A stretch of 64,000 nt of DNA from an uncultured SAR116 cluster alpha proteobacterium (GCA_902622515.1 CACNQE010000003.1:62001-126000); one strand, 5' to 3'; counted from the first letter of the stretch, positions 17,373-27,266 are shown. Notes: generated by a model from the letters alone, not told the origin. Made by a program: numbers and translations.

Positions 17373-17927
17373 CTAAAATTTAATGCCCACAGTAGAAATA
17401 ATGAAATCAGCGATTTTCTGTATTTCATTCAGGTGAAATCGTGGTATGGGAAGGTCAAGTATATCATCATTAGTTACCATGGCTAATATCGTTTCATCCT
17501 GCAAATATAACAAAGGAGATTGGTTTGACTTTTGCCAAATCTCTAATTTAGGAATAAACTCTTTTTTAAATCCTTCCACAAGAACAAGTCTTGCAGGCTC
17601 AAGGCGACTCAGTAGTGATTTTAAGCTTGGCTCCTCCTCACTACGATTTTCAGTAAAAAGAGCTGAGCGTGTAACTGAAGATACTAGTACTTGACGAGAC
17701 CCAGCCACACGAAGACGATAGCTATCTTTTCCTTCATGATCTGCTTCAAAATTATGATGGGCATGTTTCACAACAGCTATTTCGATATTTTTTTGATAAA
17801 AATAATCAATTAATTTTTCTGCTAGAGTTGTTTTTCCAGAACCTGAGTAACCAGCAAATCCAAAAATAGCCCCATGTCCAGTCGTTCTAGAAAGAGACAG
17901 CATATCATCTAGAACAGCGCTATTCAT
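17373..17927 (-). CDS. mobB: Molybdopterin-guanine dinucleotide biosynthesis adapter MobB
   Basis: Small P-loop GTPase-like protein of 184 residues acting with MobA in nucleotide attachment to the cofactor. It shows a Walker A motif FAGYSGSGKTTL (about 24-35), the conserved VVKHAHHNFEADHEGKDSYRLR segment and VEGFKKE (the Walker-B-like region). It sits 5 nt after moaA in the operon. Its usual partner MobA is not in this operon; a MobA-like domain occurs fused in the gene near 29 kb. Confidence 0.93.
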   Translation of the reverse strand: MNSAVLDDMLSLSRTTGHGAIFGFAGYSGSGKTTLAEKLIDYFYQKNIEIAVVKHAHHNFEADHEGKDSYRLRVAGSRQVLVSSVTRSALFTENRSEEEPSLKSLLSRLEPARLVLVEGFKKEFIPKLEIWQKSNQSPLLYLQDETILAMVTNDDILDLPIPRFHLNEIQKIADFIISTVGIKF

Positions 17928-17932
17928 AAAAT

Positions 17933-18937
17933 TTATCCTCCAGTGACACTCATATGTCTTGAGACGGCCTTATTTGATAATCCTCTCTCTATCATAAAAT
18001 CATGCCCAAGAGGTTTACGACCTATTGCCTCTAAAATGGCAGACTTTAATCTGTCTTTGCCACCAGAACGTAAAGCAACAGCAAGATTGGTATTATCATC
18101 TTGTCCAAGACATAAATATAATTTACCAGTGCAAGTCATTCTAACCCGGTTGCAGCTTTCACAAAAATTGTGTGTTAATGGTGTTATAAGTCCAAGTCGG
18201 TTTCCCGTATTTGCTACATCAAAATATCTTGCTGGACCTGGAGATTGGTGAGTGCTCTGAATTAAGCTAAATTGCTGCGATAGTTTTTGGTATATCTCAC
18301 TAACTGAAATATACTGTTCTAATCTATTTTCACTGCCAATATCACCCATAGGCATAACTTCGATTATGGTCATATCAAAATTTTGTTCTCCTGCCCAATT
18401 CAGCATTGAGGAGAGCTCATCATCATTAATACCCTTTAATGCAACCGTATTAAGCTTAATTTTTAATCCAGCCTTTTTTGCAGCATCTAATCCATTTAAA
18501 ACAACATCAAGTTTTCCCCATCTGGTGATTCGTTCAAATTTTTCTGGGTCTAATGTATCAATTGATACATTAATACGCCTTACACCTGCTTCAAATAATA
18601 GGTCTGAAAATTTATGTAACTGGCTTCCATTTGTGGTGATGGTGATTTCTTCTAGTTTTCCTTTTTTTACATGTGTACCCAAATGTTTTATCAAGTGCAT
18701 AATATTTCTTCTTACAAGTGGCTCCCCTCCTGTAAGGCGAATCTTTTTTGTACCGAGTTCAATAAAGCTATCACAAACAATCGCTATTTCTTCCAATGTC
18801 AAAAGATCTTTTTTTGGTAAAAAAGTCATTTGCTCCGACATGCAATAAACACATCTAAAATCACATCTATCTGTTACCGATATTCTCACGTAATCTACAA
18901 TACGACCAAATGGATCTATAAGCTGATTTTGTTGCAT
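17933..18937 (-). CDS. moaA: GTP 3',8-cyclase (radical SAM)
   Basis: First enzyme of molybdenum cofactor synthesis, making 3',8-cH2GTP from GTP. The radical SAM cluster motif is CDFRCVYC (Cys25, Cys29, Cys32), the SAM-binding GGEP follows (LTGGEPLVRR), and the C-terminal second cluster is CESCNRVRMTCTGKLYLC. The protein ends in Gly-Gly (SVTGG), which is needed in MoaA. Its length of 334 residues is normal. It heads the operon; moaC and moaB/mog are not adjacent. Confidence 0.96.
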   Translation of the reverse strand: MQQNQLIDPFGRIVDYVRISVTDRCDFRCVYCMSEQMTFLPKKDLLTLEEIAIVCDSFIELGTKKIRLTGGEPLVRRNIMHLIKHLGTHVKKGKLEEITITTNGSQLHKFSDLLFEAGVRRINVSIDTLDPEKFERITRWGKLDVVLNGLDAAKKAGLKIKLNTVALKGINDDELSSMLNWAGEQNFDMTIIEVMPMGDIGSENRLEQYISVSEIYQKLSQQFSLIQSTHQSPGPARYFDVANTGNRLGLITPLTHNFCESCNRVRMTCTGKLYLCLGQDDNTNLAVALRSGGKDRLKSAILEAIGRKPLGHDFMIERGLSNKAVSRHMSVTGG

Positions 18938-19070
18938 TTGATTATTCCATTAAAATACGAATTTTTACTTGTTAAATTTTTTACCACTTTCAAAAAGCCC
19001 ATTTTTTTAAATGATTTAGTTTTTTTTAAGGTTTTCAGTCATGGTTATTGTTACCCTTAAGAGTAGTTTT

Positions 19071-19907
19071 TTAAATAACCGTATCAACCACCTTTGCTTT
19101 GGACAGCCTTTCATAATTTTCTATAAGTTGCTTAGCTTTTTTTAAAATAGGTTTATCAATCATTTTTCCTTCGTGCTGCAACACCGCCTGTTCAGCGCTT
19201 GCCTCAACTAATTTCTTAGCGTTGTCATATTCTTCTTTACTAGGCAAAAATACGGACTGGGCTGTTTTGACCTGGCTTGGATGAATAAGCATTTTTCCTC
19301 CAAATCCACGTTTTTTTGCATCATTGCAATCCGATCTCAGCTGATCAGTATCTGATATATCTGCTGTAACACAATCAAGTGGAGCTGCTTTGCCGTACAA
19401 TTTACTTTGCAATACAAGTTCAGCTCTATATGGAGCTAATACAGAGAGGTCAGCCTCACAACCCAAATCAGTTGAAAAATCAAAATGACCAAATGCACAC
19501 CCCATTACATTTTTATGTTGCATTAATTCACTTATTGCTGCTAATCCTCTCACTGTTTCAATTAGGCATAAAATATGCCTACTTGTTTTATGGAGCGATA
19601 ACCATTGAGTTATTGCACTTGGGTCTTCCGATTTGGAAAGCATAATTCCCACCTCACCACATTGTTCTATGCAATCAAGGTCATCCTTTACATGAGGACT
19701 ATCTAAATCGTTGACACGCACGAAAATATTTGTGTTCTTTCTGCTAAATTTAACCAAATTATTCCTTGCTGCGTCTTTTTGAGTTTCAGATACTGAATCT
19801 TCCAAATCAATGATTATTGTATCTGCACCAGATTGAAGAGCCTGCTCAAATCTGTCAAACCGGATACCGGGCACAAATAAAGGTGTTATTGGCATAAAAT
19901 TTTTCAA
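19071..19907 (-). CDS. CitE-like CoA ester lyase (HpcH/HpaI family)
   Basis: A 278-residue TIM-barrel C-C lyase of the citramalyl-/malyl-CoA lyase type. Motifs: PLFVPGIRFDRFEQAL with substrate Arg, IIDLEDSV with a metal acid, the catalytic-site CLIETVRGL with metal Glu, and GHFDFSTDLG. It overlaps the upstream hydratase gene by 4 nt. A hydratase plus CitE lyase pair fits itaconyl- or mesaconyl-CoA to citramalyl-CoA to acetyl-CoA and pyruvate. A (methyl)malyl-CoA role is the alternative. No CoA transferase is adjacent. Confidence 0.85.
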   Translation of the reverse strand: MKNFMPITPLFVPGIRFDRFEQALQSGADTIIIDLEDSVSETQKDAARNNLVKFSRKNTNIFVRVNDLDSPHVKDDLDCIEQCGEVGIMLSKSEDPSAITQWLSLHKTSRHILCLIETVRGLAAISELMQHKNVMGCAFGHFDFSTDLGCEADLSVLAPYRAELVLQSKLYGKAAPLDCVTADISDTDQLRSDCNDAKKRGFGGKMLIHPSQVKTAQSVFLPSKEEYDNAKKLVEASAEQAVLQHEGKMIDKPILKKAKQLIENYERLSKAKVVDTVI

Positions 19908-20758
19908 AAAAACACCTCCCCCTTCATAATAATTCTTTTGTTCTCATCACAACAATATACTTTTAGGGTTTGCATCTCATCACCTTCCTCAACCCAAAGA
20001 TGAGCTGCCTCACCAGAAATCAGCGGAGACAGATTTTTATATGCAAATCTTTTTGGTACTCTATCTAAATGAATAGCAGCCAAATTCAAAAGCCAAGTAG
20101 CTTGCAGGGGTCCATGCACAACCAACCCTTGCTGTCCCTCTACCCTCTTAGCATGATCTATGTCATAGTGAATACGATGCCCATTAAATGTTAATGCAGA
20201 ATAGCGAAATAACAAAACAGGATCAGTATCATATATTGCCTTTTTTATAGCAGAATTAGGTAATTTTACTTGCTCAGTTTTTTTTGAGGTGGTTCCTTTT
20301 TGTGGAAAAACATTTTTATTATTTTCTTTAAATACAAGATGCTGTTTCTCACTTAGCATTTTTTTATCCTGAACAAAAAAGTTATGGGTTACAGTCAAAA
20401 AAAAGAGTTGGCCAGACGAACCAGTTTTATGCTGAATATCAGTTACTACAGAAGTCTTTTTAACATTATCATTAACCTGAAATAGTTCGGAGATTACCAG
20501 CTCTCCTCCTGCCCACATCCTTCGAGGATAGGGGATTGGTGGCAATAAAGACCCTAATTTGGCATGACCATCAATCCCAAGATTTTGGGCAGTTTGCAAT
20601 TCAGGTCCAAGACACCAATGAATACCTAAAGGCGTCTGATTGTCACGAAAGAGCTGTCCCGCTAACATAATATTAAATTGTGAAATCAGTCTATTAGCGA
20701 CCTCGTCGTTACAGGTTCTTGTTTGTGCCGTCCAGGTGTTAAATGTAATTGGTGTCAT
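19904..20758 (-). CDS. HTD2/MaoC-type acyl-CoA hydratase (mesaconyl- or itaconyl-CoA hydratase-like)
   Basis: Hotdog-fold hydratase of 284 residues with two half-domains. The first half has PIPYPRRMWAGGEL, as in mesaconyl-C4-CoA hydratases. The second half has the FRYSALTFNGHRIHYD active-site signature with catalytic Asp/His-type residues and GLVVHGPLQATWLL. It lies between a GST and a CitE-like lyase, overlapping the latter. The context suggests branched C5-dicarboxylyl-CoA breakdown; the exact substrate is inferred. Confidence 0.8.
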   Translation of the reverse strand: MTPITFNTWTAQTRTCNDEVANRLISQFNIMLAGQLFRDNQTPLGIHWCLGPELQTAQNLGIDGHAKLGSLLPPIPYPRRMWAGGELVISELFQVNDNVKKTSVVTDIQHKTGSSGQLFFLTVTHNFFVQDKKMLSEKQHLVFKENNKNVFPQKGTTSKKTEQVKLPNSAIKKAIYDTDPVLLFRYSALTFNGHRIHYDIDHAKRVEGQQGLVVHGPLQATWLLNLAAIHLDRVPKRFAYKNLSPLISGEAAHLWVEEGDEMQTLKVYCCDENKRIIMKGEVFF

Positions 20759-20770
20759 TTTATTGTTCTT

Positions 20771-21385
20771 CTAATCCGAATCCGGCGCCGTAATTTCAAA
20801 ACCAGGCAATCTAGTTGCTACCTCGTTATACCAATTTAAGAGCTTTGGCCTTTTGTTCGACCAGTTATAAACATCTCTGAACGATATATATCCAAGACAG
20901 GCAGCCAGTGTTATTGCACTACCAGGGAAAGGCTGATTAGATAACCAACTGGAAATTTGTTCTTCTAAGTAATCACATCCTTTCTCTATTTTTTGTAGCT
21001 GATGAGACCGCCACAATTCTGGAATTGGATGGTCTCCTGAAAATCTATCTGCATATACCCAAAGAATTGCAGAATCAATCAAACCCTCTGCTAAGGCTGC
21101 TTGTGTCAGCGCTAAATCTCTTAAATCACCTTTTTCTGGAAACAGAAAATTATCTGATTGCCGTTCAAGGAAATCCATAATCACTCTGCTATCATATATA
21201 GAGGTTCCATCTTGTTTTACTAATACAGGTATTCTGCCAGTGGGGTTTTGCTCCCGCAGTGAATCGCTAGGGTCACTTGTGTCAGCGACTTCTAGCGTAA
21301 TGTAATCACGCAAACCCAAATGATGAGCAGCAAGCAAGATTTTACGCACATAAGGCGAGGCTTTACTATATCTTAATACATACAT
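20771..21385 (-). CDS. Glutathione S-transferase family protein
   Basis: Thioredoxin-fold plus all-helical domain, 204 residues. The N-terminal sequence YSKASPYVRKILLAAHHLGL (about 6-25), with a Ser/Cys-like active position, and the TGRIPVLV-DS.VI.DFL glutathione-binding element are typical. It lies 12 nt before the hydratase gene in the same direction, suggesting a three-gene operon. A detoxification or maleyl-type isomerase role cannot be told apart from sequence. Confidence 0.85.
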   Translation of the reverse strand: MYVLRYSKASPYVRKILLAAHHLGLRDYITLEVADTSDPSDSLREQNPTGRIPVLVKQDGTSIYDSRVIMDFLERQSDNFLFPEKGDLRDLALTQAALAEGLIDSAILWVYADRFSGDHPIPELWRSHQLQKIEKGCDYLEEQISSWLSNQPFPGSAITLAACLGYISFRDVYNWSNKRPKLLNWYNEVATRLPGFEITAPDSD

Positions 21386-21626
21386 TTTTTCTGCTATAAT
21401 TAGTGCATAAGCTCATGTTTTTTATACAAACAAAGTAATAGTGTTAGACTAACAAATTTGAGATTGCAGTCTAGCAATACTTATTAAAAAAGTAATTTTT
21501 TTAGGTAAAATCAAAGAATAATATAAAGCATAAAAATAAGAAAAATTAAATGACCAAAGCGCTATACAACTTTTACAATAACGCTTATGTTTTGAGAGTC
21601 TTAAGCCTATCAAGAATGAGAGTAAT

Positions 21627-22664
21627 ATGGATAAATCACATAATATTTGTTTTGTGAGTATAGGTGCCAACGGAAGTGCAATTGCAGCTGATATGATTGC
21701 AGCGGGTATTGAAATGAGTTGCTTTGACCCCTGGCCTTCACATGTTGAGGCTATTCAAAAAGAGGGCCTTTTGATAAAACTTCCAGATAAGCATAAAATT
21801 AAATCAATCCCAATATATCATTTGTGCCAATTGGCAGAGAGTTTACATCCATTTGATATTATTTTCATGGCTTCAAAATCATATGATACAAAATGGATTG
21901 TAGAACTCATAAAACCGCATCTAGCGGCAGATGGAATTTTAGTATCTCTTCAAAATGGTATGACAACAAACGACATAGCGCAAATTATAACTGAAGAGAG
22001 AGTTTTGAGTTGTGTCGTAGAGTTATCATGTGAACTATTTATACCAGGCCAAATTCAACGAAATACGCCCAAAAACAAGACCTGGTTTGCGATAGAAAAT
22101 AAAAATACACAGTACCTAGATACGATTTTTAGAATGCTACGGAACGTAGGTACAGTTGTAAAGGTTGACGATATTCAGTCAGCAAAATGGATGAAATTAC
22201 TCGTCAATTCTATGAGTCTTGGACCATTTGCTATTTTAGGTAGGCCTGTGCAAGAGGGGCTAAGAACAAAAGGTATGAGAGACCTTATTTTAAAAATTGG
22301 AGAAGAAACACAGAAGATAGGAGACCTTCTTGGCTTTTCACCTTTTCCAATTATGGGACTAAGTGAGCAAGAGATAAATACAACTAACGACTTACCTGCT
22401 TTACTTATTGATACTCTAGCAGGTCATGTTGGACCTGCTGCACAGGATTGCATTCTGCAAGATTTTATTAGAGGCAGACGAACAGAAATAGAGACAATAA
22501 ACGGTTTTATTGTTGAAAAGGCAAAAGAAGCTGGAATTGAAGCGCCGTATAATGAGGCCATTATTGAAATAGGAAAGAAGATAAAAGAAAAAGAGTTGTC
22601 GTTGGACATCAATAATGTACAACATCTTGCGTCTTTGATGAATAAATCATCACTTATACCATAA
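21627..22664 (+). CDS. Ketopantoate reductase-like NAD(P)-dependent oxidoreductase (ApbA/PanE family)
   Basis: A 345-residue protein with an N-terminal Rossmann fold (FVSIGANGSAIAADMIAAG; the glycine motif is GANGSA rather than GxGxxG) and a C-terminal helical domain with the Lys of SAKWMKLLVNSM and the QD-R-TE.--NG sequence typical of the family. Longer than classical PanE (about 300). A role in pantothenate synthesis is not assured, since many such paralogues act on other 2-keto acids. Its 3' end overlaps the convergent SCO1 gene by 15 nt. Confidence 0.78.
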   Translation: MDKSHNICFVSIGANGSAIAADMIAAGIEMSCFDPWPSHVEAIQKEGLLIKLPDKHKIKSIPIYHLCQLAESLHPFDIIFMASKSYDTKWIVELIKPHLAADGILVSLQNGMTTNDIAQIITEERVLSCVVELSCELFIPGQIQRNTPKNKTWFAIENKNTQYLDTIFRMLRNVGTVVKVDDIQSAKWMKLLVNSMSLGPFAILGRPVQEGLRTKGMRDLILKIGEETQKIGDLLGFSPFPIMGLSEQEINTTNDLPALLIDTLAGHVGPAAQDCILQDFIRGRRTEIETINGFIVEKAKEAGIEAPYNEAIIEIGKKIKEKELSLDINNVQHLASLMNKSSLIP

Positions 22665-23237
22665 CCGCTCTAATTTCTGCTTCACTATTTGATCGTTTTC
22701 TCCCCAGGCTATTGTGCCTTGAAATTTTCCTGAATCAGATAGCATAAATACACTTGCAGTATGGTCTATAGTATAACCACTTGAAGTTGAGATCTTTTTC
22801 CGATAAATACCCCATGATTTTGCCAGAGATAAGATTGCATCTGTATTGCCGGTGATACCAATTATTCTGTTACCAAAATAAGGAAGGTAATCCGCTAGTT
22901 GCTGAGGTGTATCACGCTCAGGATCTAGAGTTACAAAATAGATTGGAATCTCAAATCCAAGTTCCTCAGTCAATCTATTCAAATCAACTAGTGTAGTCGG
23001 GCAAATTTCTGGACAATAAGTAAACCCAAAAAAAAGCAATGATGGCGAGCCTAAGAATGCTTTCTCTGTTATCACTCGCCCATTATGATCTATTAACGAA
23101 AAAGGTGCTCCAAGAGAAAAATCTGTTTCTGTAAAATGTCTTCGTGCAAGCCACTCACTTGTCGCAAATATAAAAATAGATAGCAGTAAAACAGTAAAAA
23201 AAAATAGTCTTTTTCTGGGCCAAAAAAAATCTACCAT
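22650..23237 (-). CDS. SCO1/SenC family copper chaperone
   Basis: Membrane-anchored thioredoxin-fold protein of 195 residues delivering copper to the CuA centre of cytochrome oxidase. One N-terminal transmembrane helix (about 10-28) leaves the domain in the periplasm. Copper ligands are Cys75 and Cys79 in TYCPEICPT and His159 in TIDHTAS, with conserved Asp105 in TLDPERD. The family pattern is complete. It overlaps the 3' end of the convergent reductase gene; no cox gene is nearby. Confidence 0.93.
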   Translation of the reverse strand: MVDFFWPRKRLFFFTVLLLSIFIFATSEWLARRHFTETDFSLGAPFSLIDHNGRVITEKAFLGSPSLLFFGFTYCPEICPTTLVDLNRLTEELGFEIPIYFVTLDPERDTPQQLADYLPYFGNRIIGITGNTDAILSLAKSWGIYRKKISTSSGYTIDHTASVFMLSDSGKFQGTIAWGENDQIVKQKLERLWYK

Positions 23238-23443
23238 GATATCTAAATTCCTAAATCAATCTGGAAACCTTATCAAACTGTTGCTCTGTCTGACATAAGG
23301 CAAATAAACTGGTGCTAATAATTAGATTAAAAATAAAAAAATTTCCATAGCTAACATTATGATTTGACTATAAACTAATTTCCAATGATTCAGATTATAG
23401 TCTAGCCTCAAACAAAAAGTAAGAGAATAGCAGGGAGCAAATA

Positions 23444-24325
23444 ATGTCAAACTCGTATACAAATGTAAGGCCTGAAATTTACCAGTTTAATCTCGGTAAA
23501 TTCAGAATTACTAATATTCTGGATGGATATTTTCATCGTGAAGATATGCACCCTTTCACTGCAACAAATGCTAGTGCTCCTGAAATAGAAAAAATTGCAA
23601 AGCAACATTTTCTACCCTTTCCAAAATTAGAGCATAATTTTGTACCAACTCTTATTGAGACCTCAGACGCACTGATTGCATTTGACCCTGGTTTCGGCAA
23701 AAGAGCCCCCGGGCCAAGTGCTGGGTGGTATAATAGACTATTAGAAAAAACAGGATATAGCCCAGAACAGGTAACACATGTGGTAATTTCTCATGGACAT
23801 CCAGACCATATTGCTAATCTGACAACGGACGGCACACCAACTTTTAAAAATGCCGAAATCATCATTAGCCGAACTGAATTTGAGTTTTGGTCAGGAGACT
23901 CCCCAATACCAGACTTCAGAGGACCAACAAGGAAAATGTTTCAAGAGGTGGTTGTTCCTCTTGCAGATAGATGCAGATTTGTCGAACCTGATGCCTTATT
24001 GGTAAATGGGATAACCGCATTAAATGCGTTTGGGCACTCTGCAGGTCACATGGCATTTCACGTTGAGAGTGAGGGTGCTGAGCTTATGTTATTATCAGAT
24101 ACAATTGCACATTTCGCTGTATCTCTTGCTAATCTGGAATGGCAGTTCTCAATGGATGATAACCCAGAAATGGCCATTACAACTCGTAAACGGCTCGTAG
24201 AAATGGCGGCGTCAAAAAACGCCCCAGTAATAGCATTTCATATGCCTTTCCCATCCGTTGGTTACATAGAAAAAACGAGTAGTGGGTTTAAATGGTTACC
24301 CGCGACTTATCAAATGAATATATAA
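23444..24325 (+). CDS. Metallo-beta-lactamase fold hydrolase
   Basis: Cytosolic MBL-fold enzyme of 293 residues. The metal motif is SHGHPDH (His117, His119, Asp121, His122), with a further ligand in GHSAGHM and an Asp in LLSDTIAH. The general layout matches lactonase-like or N-acyl-homoserine-lactonase-like members, but no specific substrate can be given. A good ribosome site AGGGAG precedes the ATG. The gene ends 4 nt from the convergent FliL-like gene. Confidence 0.85.
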   Translation: MSNSYTNVRPEIYQFNLGKFRITNILDGYFHREDMHPFTATNASAPEIEKIAKQHFLPFPKLEHNFVPTLIETSDALIAFDPGFGKRAPGPSAGWYNRLLEKTGYSPEQVTHVVISHGHPDHIANLTTDGTPTFKNAEIIISRTEFEFWSGDSPIPDFRGPTRKMFQEVVVPLADRCRFVEPDALLVNGITALNAFGHSAGHMAFHVESEGAELMLLSDTIAHFAVSLANLEWQFSMDDNPEMAITTRKRLVEMAASKNAPVIAFHMPFPSVGYIEKTSSGFKWLPATYQMNI

Positions 24326-24328
24326 GGA

Positions 24329-24964
24329 TCATAGCCTGCCATCATTCATGGCTAATTGAACGAAGTATACATGGTCTACAAAATAACGAGCTTCTTGTTT
24401 TTTCAATACATCGTTTATCACATCTTTGATTTTATTTGACGTACGTTCAATATTTTTTGAACCTATGTAGTCACTTTTGGTTGTGTCTGCCATAAAATTC
24501 AGAACGGCTGACATCATCATCGGATCAAAAGCAGTCATTTGCATCTGGTAATTTTCACCTACTGTGCCTGCCAGATAACTGGACACGGCTAAGTTAGCAC
24601 GTACAATTGTGTCAGACTGACCTTTCACATTCGTAACAAAGGTTCGAACAATTTCATAGTAATAATGTTTGTCCCAAATTATTAAACCGTCTTCGGTAAC
24701 AACATAACCTTGCTCTTGTGTCTCATTATCAGTCTCATTATCTCCTAAATCTATTTCAATACCCAATGAGGCGAGATCAATGCCACCTAGCTTTGCTTTA
24801 TGGGTCAAAGAATTAATTATTTCATCTGTAGATGGTTGTTCAGGAGTGAATAATGCATGAGATAAAATAAAAATTAATAAAACTGTCATCATAGGTATTG
24901 CCATGAGCGAGGCAATTACTAATTTGCTATTCCCAATTAATTTTCCAAAAAAATTTCTTAACAT
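24329..24964 (-). CDS. FliL-like single-pass membrane protein
   Basis: A 211-residue protein with a short cytoplasmic start, one transmembrane helix (about 17-37), an acidic linker with repeated DNETDNET residues, and a C-terminal domain from about 90 with the strand/helix pattern of FliL (a stretch of small/hydrophobic residues, an R-motif and a long amphipathic helix before the final FVQLAMNDG). FliL sits by the flagellar motor, yet no flagellar gene is near, so it may be a stomatin/FliL-like protein with another role. Assignment is by pattern only. Confidence 0.5.
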   Translation of the reverse strand: MLRNFFGKLIGNSKLVIASLMAIPMMTVLLIFILSHALFTPEQPSTDEIINSLTHKAKLGGIDLASLGIEIDLGDNETDNETQEQGYVVTEDGLIIWDKHYYYEIVRTFVTNVKGQSDTIVRANLAVSSYLAGTVGENYQMQMTAFDPMMMSAVLNFMADTTKSDYIGSKNIERTSNKIKDVINDVLKKQEARYFVDHVYFVQLAMNDGRL

Positions 24965-25115
24965 TATTTTCCCAGACTATTCATAACGCCTGACTGAATT
25001 TTTCATAAAAACTCAAATTAATTCAAAAATCATGCCATTTTATTTTAAAATTAGTAAGGGAAAAACTTTAGTTTTGTAAAATCTTAGAAACAAAACTTAT
25101 TAGATAATTATAAAA

Positions 25116-25886
25116 TTAATCTGCTGTCCAGCCTCCGTCTATAAGCAAAGATGTCCCCGTTATCATCGCACTTGCATCAGAGGCCAGAAAAACAACCGCT
25201 CCCATAATATCCTCAATCTCAGCAACTCGGCCTAACTTTATTTTACTTTCTATCCATTTCTTTCTTTCTGGATTGGCAAAGGTAGACTGACTAAGCGCAG
25301 TTCTAACAAATGTTGGACAAATCGTATTTACTCTGATTTGGTGAATACCCCATTCGATTGACTGAGATTTTGTATATCCCTCTGCTGCGTGCTTCGTTGC
25401 ACAATAAACTGCTCTGTCAATGCCACCCACAACTGCCATCTGGGAAGAAATAGTCATCAGAGAACCTGGCTTGCCAGCTTCGATTAATTTTTTAGCAACG
25501 GCTTGATTCAAAAAGTATCCCGCTTTTATATTGAGTTCGCTTACTGCGTCAAAATCTTCAGTAGTTGTATCCAAGCTTGCACTATGCCGAGCCATTCCAG
25601 CGCTATTTACCAATATATCAAACGGAAGTTCATTTTCTATCATTTGTTTAGTTGCATTTACGTCCGTAACATCCAAAGGACGGGCAGTTGCATCCCAACC
25701 CTCAGATATCATCTGTTTTTGTAATTCCTCTAAAGTATCTTTTGAGCGAGCGACCAGAGTAACTGCAGCACCTGCCTCGCATAATGCTACTGCACACCCA
25801 ACCCCAATTCCCGAAGAGGCTCCAGCAACCAAAGCCCTTTTTCCTGCTAAATTGAAGGAAGGTGTGCGTGGAAGTGATGAGTCCAT
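25116..25886 (-). CDS. Short-chain dehydrogenase/reductase
   Basis: Classical SDR of 256 residues. It shows the TGxxxGxG-type nucleotide motif as ALVAGASSGIGVGCA, NSAG (NAG-type) and the catalytic Ser-Tyr-Lys (SSQ...YCATKHA). The C-terminal MITGTSLLIDGGWTAD is typical. It follows the HpsN-like gene by 14 nt on the same strand. In known dihydroxypropanesulfonate pathways additional dehydrogenases accompany HpsN, so it may act on the same substrate; this is inferred. Confidence 0.88.
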   Translation of the reverse strand: MDSSLPRTPSFNLAGKRALVAGASSGIGVGCAVALCEAGAAVTLVARSKDTLEELQKQMISEGWDATARPLDVTDVNATKQMIENELPFDILVNSAGMARHSASLDTTTEDFDAVSELNIKAGYFLNQAVAKKLIEAGKPGSLMTISSQMAVVGGIDRAVYCATKHAAEGYTKSQSIEWGIHQIRVNTICPTFVRTALSQSTFANPERKKWIESKIKLGRVAEIEDIMGAVVFLASDASAMITGTSLLIDGGWTAD

Positions 25887-25900
25887 CTTATTTTCCTCTA

Positions 25901-27211
25901 TTATTGTGCTGCATCGCCATAACCAACATTTTTACCACCATATCGTCTCACCCGAATATTACATTGTTCAGCGTGGCCAACAAATCCCTCCAAGATACAT
26001 AATCTAGAACCATACGCACCAATATGAGCTGCTGCTTCATCTGTTAAAATCTTCTGATAGGAATGTGTTTTTAAAAATTTACCAACCCACAAGCCGCCTG
26101 TATATCTGCCTGCCTTTTTAGTTGGTAATGTATGGTTTGTTCCAATCACCTTGTCACCATTTGCAACATTTGTACGGGGGCCCAAGAATAAAGCGCCATA
26201 GCAAGTCATTTTTTCTAAAAACCAATCATCTCTTTCTGTCATTACCTGAACGTGCTCTGAAGCTATTTCATCTGCCATTTTTAACATCTCATCATAAGTG
26301 TCACAGACTATAACTTCTCCATAATCTCGCCAACTGACTGAAGCGGTGTCGGCAGTTGGCAAAATAGTAAGCAATCGATCTATTTCCTCCAAAGTATCCT
26401 CAGCAAGTTTATCTGAATTTGTTAGAAGAACTGCTGGAGAATTATAACCATGCTCAGCTTGACCTAGTAAATCTGTTGCACACATCTCAGCATCAACCGT
26501 CTCGTCCGCAATTACCATAGTTTCGGTTGGCCCAGCGAATAGATCGATGCCAACTTTCCCGAATAATTGTCTTTTAGCTTCGGCGACAAAAGCGTTTCCT
26601 GGCCCCACCAGCATATGAACTGGCTCAATAGTCTCTGTTCCAAGCGCCATCGCTCCAATTCCCTGCATGCCCCCAAGAACATATATTTCATGTGCGCCAC
26701 CCATATGCATGGCTGCAATGACAGCAGGGTTGGGCTTCCCCTGAAAAGGAGGCGTTGATGCAACAATACGTGGCACCCCAGCTACCGATGCGGTCAGAAC
26801 GGACATGTGTGCCGAGGCAACCATCGGGAACTTTCCAGCAGGCACATAACATCCGACAGACTGAACTGGAATATTCTTATGCCCCAAAATTACCCCAGGC
26901 AAAGTCTCAACTTCAATATCTTGCATGGATGCAAGTTGTGCCTCTGCAAATTTTCTGACCTGTATTTGAGCAAATTTTATATCTTCTAAATCTCTCTCTG
27001 ACACTTCTGAAATTAGCTTTTGAATTTCGCTTTCAGACAGACGATACGAATCAGGAGAATAATCATCAAATTTCTCTGCAAGCTCTCGAACAGCAGCATC
27101 TCCTCTGGTTTCAATATCTTTAAGTGTTACCTCTACAATTTGGCGAACCTTAGCATCATCTTCGGATCGCTCTAAAGCCGATTTACCTTCTTTAATATAC
27201 CTTATCGCCAT
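25901..27211 (-). CDS. HisD-family dehydrogenase, HpsN-like (sulfopropanediol 3-dehydrogenase candidate)
   Basis: A 436-residue paralogue of histidinol dehydrogenase. All catalytic and zinc residues of the family are present: Gln251 and His254, Glu319-His320, Asp353 and His413. The [15 protein letters not shown] segment and the general sequence resemble catabolic HpsN-type enzymes that oxidise dihydroxypropanesulfonate to sulfolactate more than biosynthetic HisD. It is flanked by YtoQ and an SDR rather than his genes. Biosynthetic HisD remains possible; a tree against HpsN and HisD would decide. Confidence 0.78.
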   Translation of the reverse strand: MAIRYIKEGKSALERSEDDAKVRQIVEVTLKDIETRGDAAVRELAEKFDDYSPDSYRLSESEIQKLISEVSERDLEDIKFAQIQVRKFAEAQLASMQDIEVETLPGVILGHKNIPVQSVGCYVPAGKFPMVASAHMSVLTASVAGVPRIVASTPPFQGKPNPAVIAAMHMGGAHEIYVLGGMQGIGAMALGTETIEPVHMLVGPGNAFVAEAKRQLFGKVGIDLFAGPTETMVIADETVDAEMCATDLLGQAEHGYNSPAVLLTNSDKLAEDTLEEIDRLLTILPTADTASVSWRDYGEVIVCDTYDEMLKMADEIASEHVQVMTERDDWFLEKMTCYGALFLGPRTNVANGDKVIGTNHTLPTKKAGRYTGGLWVGKFLKTHSYQKILTDEAAAHIGAYGSRLCILEGFVGHAEQCNIRVRRYGGKNVGYGDAAQ

Positions 27212-27266
27212 TATAACTCCTTCATTTTTTGAAACTAATTATGTAATCACACATTGTTTATGTTGC

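Noticed and set aside
18366-18848. 160-residue plus-strand ORF inside moaA
   Set aside because: Antisense to the conserved radical SAM gene; composition is a shadow pattern.
25901-27211. Biosynthetic histidinol dehydrogenase HisD
   Set aside because: Not excluded, but neighbours and segment similarity favour the catabolic HpsN type; therefore no hisD symbol is given.
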